This document shows positions 33,606 through 41,605 of a DNA stretch of 64,000 nucleotides, piece by piece. Source of the DNA: Myxococcales bacterium (GTDB lineage: Bacteria; Myxococcota_A; Polyangia; Palsa-1104; JAEUJZ01). Position numbers and translations under genes: made by a program. The stretch lies in contig JAEUJZ010000088.1 in the NCBI GenBank assembly GCA_016794505.1, positions 58,436 through 122,435 of the forward strand, given 5' to 3'. The notes beneath the pieces are model-generated. The model was not told the DNA's origin. It saw only the letters and a list, made by a program, of their open reading frames with translations, and ran no database searches. Position 1 is the stretch's first letter. Each line of letters opens with the position of its first letter.

Positions 33606-34906
33606 CAGAACACCACCTGGGCCCGAATGAGGACCGCATCGCGCCCCAGCGTCGTCGGAACGCCCGCTGCACTGCGGCCCAGCGCGTTGCGGTGATTTTG
33701 ATACTCGCAGCTGACCCGGCCCATTCGCCCAAGCAGCGCCGATGCCGTGACGGTCAAGCTGGCGAAGGCCGCCGACACCGGTACGCGCTGCGCGCCAAGC
33801 TGTTCCTGCCGATCCGCATCGGGATCATAGAAGTCATAGCGCAGCCCGACCTGCGCGTAGGGCGTTAGCTGCTGCGAGACAGCGACGTAATACCCAAGCT
33901 CGCGCAGCGTGCGTCCAGCGCCAATCGGATCGGCGGGCACCAGGCCGCGATCGAGGTTGCGCGCCCAGATCAGCTCACCGCTGATCTGCAGCTCTCCCAG
34001 GTGTGGCACGCGGCCGATGAGCTCAAGATCCGCGCCCAAGGCATCGCGGCTGAAGGTCTGGGATGGCACTTCAGAACGACCGCGAATCGCCAAGATCTCG
34101 CTCGGCTGCACCAGGCCATCTTCGTTGTCGTCGCGCCATGACAGCATGTCCTTCGTCGCTGGCGAGCCGGGGCTAAAGCCGCTGCCATACAGACCCGAGG
34201 CACCCGCCCGAATGCGCACTGCGCGGCCCAGCGCAGCGTCGATCCCCAGCCGACCCAGGACATCTTTGCTGCGGTTGGGATCGCGCAGCGCAAACATCAC
34301 ATCCCCCGCAGGCGCGCCATTCATCACGGCCATGGCATAGCGCAGAAAGCGAAAGCCGCCGTGCAGCCGCAGTCCCAGATCGTACTCGCCGGGAAACAGC
34401 GCCTGAATGATGTGGCTGCGCTCCAGAAACGCGCGCTCGGGATCGTACTGCTGAACCTCGCGCCCAAACGGGATCTTAAACAGGCCCATGCCCAGCTGTA
34501 CAAAGGGCAGCGCCGCGCCTGCGGCTCGCCACTCGACCCAGGCCTCGGCCCCCAGCAGCCGCGCTTGCGCCCCTTGCACCGTCGAGCCATCGAGCTCGAT
34601 CAGGCCGCCGAGATAGCGCGCCTCGGCCGTGGCGCGCAGGCGAGCCCGCCGGATCAGAAAGCGCGCTTCGTTGAGCGGCTGGCCGGTGGCTTGATCCAGC
34701 TGATCCTGCGCGTCTTCTGAGTCCTTACGAAAGGCATAGACATCGGCCTGCACGAAGCCCGATAGCTGCAGCGCGACCGGCGGCGCATCGCCGTGACTGT
34801 CCGCAGACGCGAGCATCAGCACACAGCCCAGCGCGACCCGCAGGATTCTCCGGGTCTGCGCTGCGCGTTGACACACGCGGCTAAGGCAATGGAGGCAGCG
34901 TTCCAT
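33605..34906 (-). CDS. Phosphate-selective porin O/P-like outer-membrane protein
   Basis: 433 aa with a signal peptide ending near SHG. The start of the mature protein, PPVALQLSGFVQADVYAF, and the segments FLIRRARLRATAEARYLGGLIELD, FVQLGMGLFKIPFGREVQ, LERSHIIQALFPGEYDLGLRLHG and the final QVVF (C-terminal Phe) match OprO/OprP-type porins, 16-stranded barrels for phosphate or other anions. Strand pairs continue to the end. Whether the pore is phosphate-selective cannot be judged. The start overlaps the small-lipoprotein stop by 26 bases. Confidence 0.85.
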   Translation of the reverse strand: MERCLHCLSRVCQRAAQTRRILRVALGCVLMLASADSHGDAPPVALQLSGFVQADVYAFRKDSEDAQDQLDQATGQPLNEARFLIRRARLRATAEARYLGGLIELDGSTVQGAQARLLGAEAWVEWRAAGAALPFVQLGMGLFKIPFGREVQQYDPERAFLERSHIIQALFPGEYDLGLRLHGGFRFLRYAMAVMNGAPAGDVMFALRDPNRSKDVLGRLGIDAALGRAVRIRAGASGLYGSGFSPGSPATKDMLSWRDDNEDGLVQPSEILAIRGRSEVPSQTFSRDALGADLELIGRVPHLGELQISGELIWARNLDRGLVPADPIGAGRTLRELGYYVAVSQQLTPYAQVGLRYDFYDPDADRQEQLGAQRVPVSAAFASLTVTASALLGRMGRVSCEYQNHRNALGRSAAGVPTTLGRDAVLIRAQVVF

Positions 34907-35144
34907 CGCGGCGCAGAAGCGGCAACAGCGGCCGCTTGTCGACCGACTGTGCCGTGGTGCAGGCGTTTAGGAATTCAAGGTGCGTCCTGGGCGAAAGCGA
35001 GCACGCAAGATCGTCGGGTGCAGCCATGTCGACGGGCGGCGACGGCGCTTCGTCGGAGCTCGGGCAGCCGATCAGAGCCAGGGCCAGCACCGCGCTCAGC
35101 CGAACCCGATGGCGCGCAGATCGTCGACACGTGGAAGCGAGCAT
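34881..35144 (-). CDS. Small lipoprotein
   Basis: 87 aa from the ATG at 35144 with GAGGAG ahead, two bases after the PBP-like gene. Signal peptide ends LALIGC, a good lipobox. The mature part is short, with PSSDEAPSPPVDMAAPDDLAC and two further cysteines, and no recognised domain. It overlaps the porin gene by 26 bases. Likely a small accessory of the same operon. Confidence 0.65.
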   Translation of the reverse strand: MLASTCRRSARHRVRLSAVLALALIGCPSSDEAPSPPVDMAAPDDLACSLSPRTHLEFLNACTTAQSVDKRPLLPLLRRDGTLPPLP

Positions 35145-35146
35145 GG

Positions 35147-36331
35147 CTAGCGCTCCTCGCAGAAGCCGCGGCGACAGGTGCCGGTGGCACACGGTTCACT
35201 GAGCGAGCAGCGACTGCAGCGCGACGAACCGGCCGCGCGGGCTTCGTAATAGCAGCCGCAGGACTCTTCGGGCTGATACAGCGAAAAGTCGCCGCCCTCT
35301 TTTTCGCGCTGCACACGCATGGCGCAGCGCGGCACCAAGCCCACGTCGATGCTGCTGTCCAGCGGCTCAAACCGCGCGGGAGGAATGACGGCCGTGCCCA
35401 CCAGCAGATCGACGACGCGCTGAGCGCGTGGCTTGCGCGGCAGGCCGCTGCCATCGGTCCGCAGCAGCCAGTGCGTAAACGACCACGGGTGATAGTGGCC
35501 ATCGCGGACATTCGCCTTGTCGAAGCCGTTTTCCGTCGAGTCCGGCCAGTACGCGCGCCGCTGCCCAAAGGCACGAAAGGCCAGCGCTTTCAGCGTGCCG
35601 CGATAGCCGTCGTAGACCTCGGACCCCAAGATGCCCAGCGAGCGCTCGGGATCCGGTGACGCCGCGAGCTGACTGGCTAGCTCTTGCGACAGGTTGATCG
35701 GCGTGCCCTGCCAGCGTCCCGCCGGCACGCGAATCGATGCGGCCAGACTGAGGATGGTGCCCTTGGTCGCCGGACGAATCAGCAGCCGCTGCGGATCGTT
35801 CCACGGCACCACGCCGCCGGCTCGACCAAAGCCCAGCGCAAAGTACGCTTCTTCGGCGGTGATCGCGGTCTGCGTGCTGCTGCGCGGCACCACAAAGACA
35901 AACGACTGCACCGAACCCAAGGTGTCTTTCACATCGGTCGGCTTCTGCCCTGGACACTCGGACAGAAAGACGATCGAGTTGGCGATGTCCAGCGTCATGC
36001 CCGGTGCCGCCGCGATGCACGAAGGCGGCGTCGGCATCCGCTTGGCGTCATAGCCCGCCGGGATATACGACAGGCTGCCGCTCAGCTTTAGGTCGCCGTA
36101 GAGCGCGTCGAGGTTCGTACACGATCCAGTGGCTCGCCACACCAGCGTGATCCCTTCGGACTCGCGCAGCTTGGCGCCTAGCTCTTTCAGCAGATTGATC
36201 TGTGTGTCGCCGATGCTGAGATACACCGGGTTCGGCAGGTCCAAAGGATCGTCGCAGGCGGGCTGGGCATGCAGCAGCGGCGCCCGCAGCAGGCACACAA
36301 AAAGGACAGTTGCTGGGACCCAACCTCGCAT
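35147..36331 (-). CDS. Exported periplasmic-binding-protein-like protein with Cys-rich C-terminus
   Basis: 394 aa with a signal peptide ending LLHAQ. After it comes VYLSIGDTQINLLKELGAKL and ITLVWRATGSCTNLDALYG, then a long two-lobed-looking alpha/beta part (FVFVVPRSSTQTAITAEEAYFALGFGRAGG and so on). This suggests a PstS- or molybdate-type binding fold, a moderate-confidence call. The last 50 residues have about ten cysteines (CGCYYEARAAGSSRCSRC, CATGTCRRGFC). There is no ABC permease or ATPase beside it. The next upstream gene, 18 bases away, carries a related sensor-type domain. Confidence 0.6.
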   Translation of the reverse strand: MRGWVPATVLFVCLLRAPLLHAQPACDDPLDLPNPVYLSIGDTQINLLKELGAKLRESEGITLVWRATGSCTNLDALYGDLKLSGSLSYIPAGYDAKRMPTPPSCIAAAPGMTLDIANSIVFLSECPGQKPTDVKDTLGSVQSFVFVVPRSSTQTAITAEEAYFALGFGRAGGVVPWNDPQRLLIRPATKGTILSLAASIRVPAGRWQGTPINLSQELASQLAASPDPERSLGILGSEVYDGYRGTLKALAFRAFGQRRAYWPDSTENGFDKANVRDGHYHPWSFTHWLLRTDGSGLPRKPRAQRVVDLLVGTAVIPPARFEPLDSSIDVGLVPRCAMRVQREKEGGDFSLYQPEESCGCYYEARAAGSSRCSRCSLSEPCATGTCRRGFCEER

Positions 36332-36349
36332 GATTTCCTTTGCCTGGCC

Positions 36350-37531
36350 TTAAGCGGCCAGCACCTCGCCGACGCGATTTCCCGTCGAACGGATGTCGTA
36401 TCCAAGCGCGCGTAGCTCGCGCCGAAACGCCACCGAGCACAGCGTATCGAACACGCGGGCAATCCGCGGATCGGCGAGCGCTTCGTTCGGCAGCGCCAAG
36501 TCATAGCGCTCTTCTGCGATGGGCACGAAGTCGAGGCACAAGGCCCGCGCGGCATCTTGGCTGGCCAGCCCGACGTCGGCGACGCCCATGGCCACGGCCT
36601 GCGCGACCTCCAGGTGGCTGCGCGCCACGCCGACGGGCGACAGGACACCGCCGGCTGTCTTTCCAGCCTGGCCACGTGCTTGCTCGACATAGCGCTGCAC
36701 GCCGGCTCCCGGCTCGCGAGCGATCCAGCGCACAGGCGGCCTGCGTCGGGTTGTGCCGCGGCGTGGACGCATCAGCGCGGCCAAGCTGGAAATGCGCAGC
36801 GGGTTGCCTTTCTGCAGCACCAAGCCCACTTCCCAGCCGGCGAGCGCAATCAGGCTGCGCCGACCCGAGCCGCTCTGCCGCATCACATCGGGCAGGTTCT
36901 GCTGCCCCGTGCGCGGATCGATCAGGTGAACGCCCGCGATCTGCGTCTGCTTCTTGGCCAAGGCCTGCAGAGCGAAGGTGCTCGACGTCGGCAGCCACAG
37001 AAAACGACCGCCTGCGCTGCGCTGATTCAGGCGCTCGGCCAGAAGCCCCAGCGCAGGCGCGCAGCCCATGATCACGATGTTCTTTTGCGCATCCTGCTCG
37101 CTGGTGAGCAGCTCGATTTCCACCTGGGACGGCGACCGGGACGGCGATCGGGTCTGCGACCGGGCCTGGACCGGGCGACGCACCACGCCCTCGGCGGCCT
37201 GCCCACACAGCGCCCGTCGCAGGGGATACGCCAACCAGCGCCCATCGATGTGCGTCAGGGCCACGCGCTCGCCCTTGGCCAGATCGGGCTCACTGCCTTC
37301 GGCGATCAGGCGAGCCCGTTCGGCTCGTGGCGCAAACAACGACTCTGCTGCTGCGCCCAAGACACGGGCGATGCGCAGCGCCACATCGACGCGCGGCATG
37401 GCGCGACCGGACTCGATCGCGAGCAGGCTCTGTCGCGAGATACCGACGGCCGCTGCCAAGTCGGCCTGGGACAGACTGCGCGCTTCGCGGGCCTGCCGCA
37501 GCGGACGATCGCTGGATTGTGTGCCGTTCAT
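36350..37531 (-). CDS. Xre-type HTH regulator with PBP-like sensor domain
   Basis: 393 aa. Residues about 10-65 are an Xre helix-turn-helix: LSQADLAAAVGISRQSLLAIESGRAMPRV. A basic Arg/Ser-rich stretch around 120-135 links it to a large domain (about 140-390) with KNIVIMGCAPALGLLAERL, VHLIDPRTGQQNLPD and ALAGWEVGLVLQKGNP. This matches the periplasmic-binding-like sensors (PBP_like type) fused to DNA-binding domains in molybdate-type regulators. It would sense a small ligand in the cytoplasm and control the downstream genes. It is first in the nine-gene string, so self-regulation is likely. Confidence 0.8.
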   Translation of the reverse strand: MNGTQSSDRPLRQAREARSLSQADLAAAVGISRQSLLAIESGRAMPRVDVALRIARVLGAAAESLFAPRAERARLIAEGSEPDLAKGERVALTHIDGRWLAYPLRRALCGQAAEGVVRRPVQARSQTRSPSRSPSQVEIELLTSEQDAQKNIVIMGCAPALGLLAERLNQRSAGGRFLWLPTSSTFALQALAKKQTQIAGVHLIDPRTGQQNLPDVMRQSGSGRRSLIALAGWEVGLVLQKGNPLRISSLAALMRPRRGTTRRRPPVRWIAREPGAGVQRYVEQARGQAGKTAGGVLSPVGVARSHLEVAQAVAMGVADVGLASQDAARALCLDFVPIAEERYDLALPNEALADPRIARVFDTLCSVAFRRELRALGYDIRSTGNRVGEVLAA

Positions 37532-37542
37532 GTCGTGCTTGC

Positions 37543-37570
37543 TTTACATCAAGTCATGAATTCTTGTCAT
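37543..37570 (-). promoter_or_regulatory. Putative promoter and operator of the regulator operon
   Basis: On the minus strand ATGACA (37570-37565) lies 16 bases before TGTAAA (37548-37543), which match -35 and -10 consensus at five and four of six positions. The spacer carries CAAG (37550-37553) and CTTG (37563-37566) as an inverted repeat and the palindromes TCATGA and GAATTC. The stretch is AT-rich against its surroundings, 11 bases upstream of the regulator ATG. Operator function is inferred. Confidence 0.4.
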
Positions 37571-37722
37571 TTTTTGCGTTCCTGCGCGGCGCGCTGCGCA
37601 GAAGTCCCCTGCGCCCGCTTGCCCAATGCGGCGGCCCATCGGCGGCCCTGCAGAGACCCGCCGCGCCGGCCCCCAAGACGCTTGTCCCGGCAGGGGGGAT
37701 TGGGTTTAGGATGCGGCGCATC

Positions 37723-38082
37723 ATGTCGACGAACGCAGCACGGCCCGAACGAAGAGCGAACGATCGCGTGGACCATCCGCATGCTGCGTGGTGGATATCC
37801 ATCCTGTGTGGAATGTCGCTGCTTGCGGTGCTCGCGCTCTCGCAGGCGGCCTATGGACTGTGGGCGTCCCTGGTAACGACGCTCTTTTCGCAGCCGCTGC
37901 TGCGTCTGATTCTGATTGCTGCCGTCGCAGCACACATCGGAGAAGGGCTGTATGCCTTTGCCCTAGCGACGCGCTTGGGCCTGCATGCGACGCGCAGCGG
38001 CTGGGCCCTGCAGACGTTGGTCTTGGGCTTCCCTTCGCTGCGCTTGCTTTTGGCCAAACGCAGCCGGCAGCCAGTCGAGTAG
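37723..38082 (+). CDS. Small membrane protein, TMEM254/DUF4499-like
   Basis: 119 aa from the ATG at 37723 (an ATG at 37711 would add four residues). Three hydrophobic spans. The segment AAHIGEGLYAFALATRLGLHAT, then WALQTLVLGFPSLRLLLAKRSR, closely follows the AWLIHVGESLYA and WFLQTFFFG layout of the TMEM254/DUF4499 family, which is chiefly known from animals. Function is unknown in any organism that I recall. Divergent from the regulator gene. Confidence 0.6.
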   Translation: MSTNAARPERRANDRVDHPHAAWWISILCGMSLLAVLALSQAAYGLWASLVTTLFSQPLLRLILIAAVAAHIGEGLYAFALATRLGLHATRSGWALQTLVLGFPSLRLLLAKRSRQPVE

Positions 38083-38162
38083 GATCGACGCATCACACTG
38101 TCGATCGCGATCAACGCATCGCGCCGTCGATGCCGATCGGCGTATCACACAAGACCGGGGGA

Positions 38163-38720
38163 ATGATGCGGTGCTGCTTGGCCTTGCTGGTGGCGTGGCT
38201 GGTGGCGTGCAATCCGCTGTATGCGACGCAGCCTGTCGGTGAAAAGCCGCGCAATCTGGTCGCCGAAAAGGAAGCCTGGGAAGGCACCTGGGTCCATGGC
38301 GAAGGAGCCATCACCGTCGCTGTGACCGACGCAGAACAGGGCCGCATGCAGATCGCGTGGTTCGAAAAAAAGCAGGCGGCTCTGGTCCCCAGCGTCTATG
38401 ACGTCGAGCTTCGGACCTTTGACAAGTCGACGTTCGCAAGCGTCAAGGATCGCGAAAGTGGGCGCTATGTCTTTGCTCGCGTCGAAACCAAGGATCGCCA
38501 GATCGTGGTCTATGTGCCGAAGGTCGCGGCGTGGATGCGCGTGCTTCGTGACAAGCAGGTGCCGAACACGCTCAAGCCGGCGCTGCCCGGCGGGCGCAGC
38601 GAATCCGAAGCGACGCTGGGCCCCCTTTCCAGCAAAGATCTGGCCTTCATCACAGCCAGCGAGCGCGCGTATCTGTTTCTGGCTGACCCGCCGACCGCCT
38701 TCATCAAAGTGACGAAATAG
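38163..38720 (+). CDS. Lipoprotein of unknown function
   Basis: 185 aa beginning at ATGATG with GGGGGA immediately upstream. The signal peptide ends VAWLVAC, a clear lipobox. The mature part is a small beta-rich domain: AWEGTWVHGEGAITVAVTD, GRMQIAWFEKKQAALVPSVYDVELR, GRYVFARVE and ends FIKVTK. This could be a lipocalin-like or copper-resistance-like fold, but I cannot name it. Convergent with murC. Confidence 0.65.
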   Translation: MMRCCLALLVAWLVACNPLYATQPVGEKPRNLVAEKEAWEGTWVHGEGAITVAVTDAEQGRMQIAWFEKKQAALVPSVYDVELRTFDKSTFASVKDRESGRYVFARVETKDRQIVVYVPKVAAWMRVLRDKQVPNTLKPALPGGRSESEATLGPLSSKDLAFITASERAYLFLADPPTAFIKVTK

Positions 38721-38738
38721 CGCGCGAAATCCGGCGGT

Positions 38739-38763
38739 CCAGCGCGCGATCAGTGCGCGCTGG
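38739..38763. terminator. GC-rich hairpin over the murC stop codon
   Basis: CCAGCGCGC at 38739-38747 pairs exactly with GCGCGCTGG at 38755-38763 across a seven-base loop (GATCAGT). The murC stop codon lies at the loop edge (38752-38750). No T-run follows on either strand. Between two convergent genes, such a stem may end transcription from both sides or protect mRNA ends. Confidence 0.5.
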
Positions 38764-40438
38764 ACGCAAGCCGACGCAGCGCATCCAGGATGTCTTCGCC
38801 ACTGGCCGAGATGTCGCCGGCTCCCAGCGTCAGGATCAAGTCGCCCGGTCGCGCCAGGCTGGCAAACAGCGCCGGCAGATCGTGGCGCGAAGCGACATAG
38901 CGGGCGTCGGGGTGACCGCGCTCGCGAATGCGCTGCACCAGGCTCTGCGAGTGAACGCCTGCGATGGGCGGCTCGGACGCGGCGTAGATGTCGCACAGGC
39001 AGACGATCGCGGCATCGCCGAAGGCATCGGCGAATTCCTCGAATAGATCGCGCGTACGCGTGAAGCGATGCGGCTGAAACGCGACCAGAATGCGACGCTC
39101 GGGAAAGCCGGCTCGCGCGGCCGACAGCGTGGCGCGAATCTCGGCGGGGTGATGACCGTAATCATCGACCAAAAGGACCGCATCGGCAGGGATTCCCGCC
39201 ATCGCAGCCTGAGGCAGTGAATCGACCGCGACGGCTCGCACGACGGGAGGGCTGCTACTCGAAGCGCTCGGCAGCGCCACGTGGCCGCGCACCGTAAAGC
39301 GCCGGCCCACGCCCTGGAAGTCGGTAAGCGCCGTTTGATAGACGGAAAACGGCACGCCCAAAAAGTCACAGACCGCCAGCACCGCGAGCGCATTGACCGC
39401 GCTGTGGACCCCCGGCATGCGCACCGTGACCTCGCCAAGCCGCGTGTCTTTGTGCCACGCAACAAAGCGCGTATGCAGCCCCTGCATGGCGATGTCCGTC
39501 GCGCGATAGTCGGCATCAGGCGACAGACCATACGTGACCAAGCGCTTGTGGACCTGCGGCAGCAGCCGACGCACCACCGGATGATCGATGCACAGCACCG
39601 CCCGCCCGTAGAACGGAACTTTGTTGGCGAAGTCGACGAACGCTGCTTCCAGTGCGGCGACACTGCCGTAGTGATCGATGTGCTCTGGATCGATGTTGGT
39701 GATCACCGCCACCGACGGAAGAAGCTGCAGGAATGAGCCATCGGACTCGTCGGCTTCAGCGACCAAATAGTCCGACTGGCCCAGGCGCGCGTTCGATCCC
39801 AGCTCAGCGAGCTTGCCGCCAATCACGGCCGTCGGATCCAGGCCCGCGCGCTTGAGCACGGTGGTCAGAAGCGAGCTGGTCGTCGTCTTGCCGTGTGATC
39901 CAGCGACGGCCACGCTGAACTTGAGGCGCATCAGCTCAGCCAGCATCTCGGCACGGCGGATGACCGGAATGTGCTGCGTACGCGCCGCGACCACTTCCGG
40001 GTTGTCAGGCCGCACCGCGCTGGAAACCACGACGACATCCGGGTCTGCAGGCAAGCCGCTCGCATCGTGTGGATCGCCGGCAAACAGGCTCAGGTTTTCA
40101 GCGCGATGGCCGATGCCGATGTGGCCGCCCAGGCTCTGCAAGCGGCGCGTGCTATCTGACTCTTTCAAGTCGCTGCCCGAGACGCGATAACCCAAGCTCA
40201 GCAAGATCTCGGCGATGCCGGACATGCCGATGCCGCCGATGCCGACGAAGTGGATGCGCGTGTCGTTTCGGGCGTGCATGTGACGTCCCGACTGCGACGA
40301 CGGCAGCGGCGAGCGCTGGCTGTGCTGACTTGGCTGGCAGGGCAGCGTGCCCAGCGCGGAATTTTGTGCAGAAGCAGATGGCGGGGACTGGGATTGCGAA
40401 GCGCTCATGATCGAACCGATGAGTGGACTGCGCTGCAT
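38750..40438 (-). CDS. murC: UDP-N-acetylmuramate--L-alanine ligase
   Basis: Up to 562 aa. MurC adds L-Ala to UDP-MurNAc, the first amino-acid step of peptidoglycan synthesis. The conserved protein begins at MHARNDTRIHFVGIGGIGMSG (ATG at 40279). The Ser/Gln/Pro-rich 53-residue leader from 40438 is open and leaves an 18-base gap to murG, so the start is uncertain. The P-loop GSHGKTTTSS, ADESDGSFL and DDYGHHPAEI are intact. It is the last gene of the dcw cluster here. Confidence 0.93.
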   Translation of the reverse strand: MQRSPLIGSIMSASQSQSPPSASAQNSALGTLPCQPSQHSQRSPLPSSQSGRHMHARNDTRIHFVGIGGIGMSGIAEILLSLGYRVSGSDLKESDSTRRLQSLGGHIGIGHRAENLSLFAGDPHDASGLPADPDVVVVSSAVRPDNPEVVAARTQHIPVIRRAEMLAELMRLKFSVAVAGSHGKTTTSSLLTTVLKRAGLDPTAVIGGKLAELGSNARLGQSDYLVAEADESDGSFLQLLPSVAVITNIDPEHIDHYGSVAALEAAFVDFANKVPFYGRAVLCIDHPVVRRLLPQVHKRLVTYGLSPDADYRATDIAMQGLHTRFVAWHKDTRLGEVTVRMPGVHSAVNALAVLAVCDFLGVPFSVYQTALTDFQGVGRRFTVRGHVALPSASSSSPPVVRAVAVDSLPQAAMAGIPADAVLLVDDYGHHPAEIRATLSAARAGFPERRILVAFQPHRFTRTRDLFEEFADAFGDAAIVCLCDIYAASEPPIAGVHSQSLVQRIRERGHPDARYVASRHDLPALFASLARPGDLILTLGAGDISASGEDILDALRRLASSAH

Positions 40439-40456
40439 CAGGAAGAGCGACGCGTC

Positions 40457-41605
40457 CTAAGGGGTTTGCGGCGGCGACTGGCCGGCGATGCGCAGCAGGT
40501 GATCGGCGATCCGCTGAGCGGCGTCAGGTCGGCCAAGGCTCTTGCTCTTTTGCGCCATGGCCAACACCGCGTCGCGATCGTGCGCCAGCACACGCAAGCG
40601 CTCTGCAAGCTGCGCCGCGGTGGTGCTGGCCTGCGGCAAAAGCTCTGCCGCGCCCGAGTCGGCCATGAAGCGCGCATTGTGTGTCTGATGATCGTCGGCC
40701 GCCTGCAGAAACGGAATCAACAGCGCGGGCCGTCCGATGGCCGTCAGCTCGGCAATGGTCGTCGCGCCGGCACGGCCCACCATCAGCTCGCAGTTGGCAT
40801 AGGCGCCGCCCATGTCGGAAATGAACGCCGTGGCGCTGGCTTCTTCGCTGGACAAGCCCAGCGCTTGATAGCGGGCGGCGATGCGATCCTGATCTTTTTC
40901 TCCGGTCTGATGGCGAATGCGCAGAAGCGTACGACAGGCTTCCGCGCCCAGAGCCTCGACGGCAGCGACGACCAGATCGTTGACCGCGGTAGCCCCTTGC
41001 GAGCCGCCTAGCACCAGCAGGGACAGTGGACGCACGGGCGCAGCGATCTGGGCGGCGGCGTCTTGTGACGTCTGCAGCGCGGCCGCTTTCTTGGCGATGG
41101 CGGCGCGGATCGGATTGCCGAGCTCGACCACTTTCTGCGACGGGAAAAACGCTCCTGCTTGCGGAAACGCGGTGACGACGCTGCGCACGAAGCGACCGAG
41201 GATCTTGTTGGTCAAGCCGGGGATGCTGTTTTGTTCCAGAACGATGCTGGGGATACCGCTCAGCGCCGCGCACAAGACCAGCGGACCCGAGGCATAGCCG
41301 CCCACGCCAACCACCGCGACGGGGCGAATGCGGCGCAGGATGCGCAGCGCCGAAAGCAGAGCCAAGGGCACACGAAACAGGCTGCGCAGCGTCGCCAGCA
41401 CCCCCTGACGCTTCAGGCCTGCGACATCGATTAGCTGCAGGGCATACGGCGTCGTGGGAATGACGCGGGCTTCGATGCCACGCGCGGTGCCAACGAACGT
41501 GATGGCAAAGCCACGGGCTGCAAGCTCGTCGGCAAGCGCAACACCAGGGAACAGGTGACCGCCCGTGCCGCCGCCTGCGATGACAATGTGCGGCGGCGTG
41601 CTCAT
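40457..41605 (-). CDS. murG: Undecaprenyldiphospho-muramoylpentapeptide beta-N-acetylglucosaminyltransferase
   Basis: 382 aa. MurG transfers GlcNAc from UDP-GlcNAc to lipid I, making lipid II at the inner face of the membrane. The N-terminal donor/acceptor loop AGGGTGGHLFPG, LVLGGSQGA in the C-lobe and AELTAIGRPALLIPFLQAADDHQ at the UDP-GlcNAc site are all present. It overlaps ftsW by four bases (ATGA). Confidence 0.97.
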   Translation of the reverse strand: MSTPPHIVIAGGGTGGHLFPGVALADELAARGFAITFVGTARGIEARVIPTTPYALQLIDVAGLKRQGVLATLRSLFRVPLALLSALRILRRIRPVAVVGVGGYASGPLVLCAALSGIPSIVLEQNSIPGLTNKILGRFVRSVVTAFPQAGAFFPSQKVVELGNPIRAAIAKKAAALQTSQDAAAQIAAPVRPLSLLVLGGSQGATAVNDLVVAAVEALGAEACRTLLRIRHQTGEKDQDRIAARYQALGLSSEEASATAFISDMGGAYANCELMVGRAGATTIAELTAIGRPALLIPFLQAADDHQTHNARFMADSGAAELLPQASTTAAQLAERLRVLAHDRDAVLAMAQKSKSLGRPDAAQRIADHLLRIAGQSPPQTP

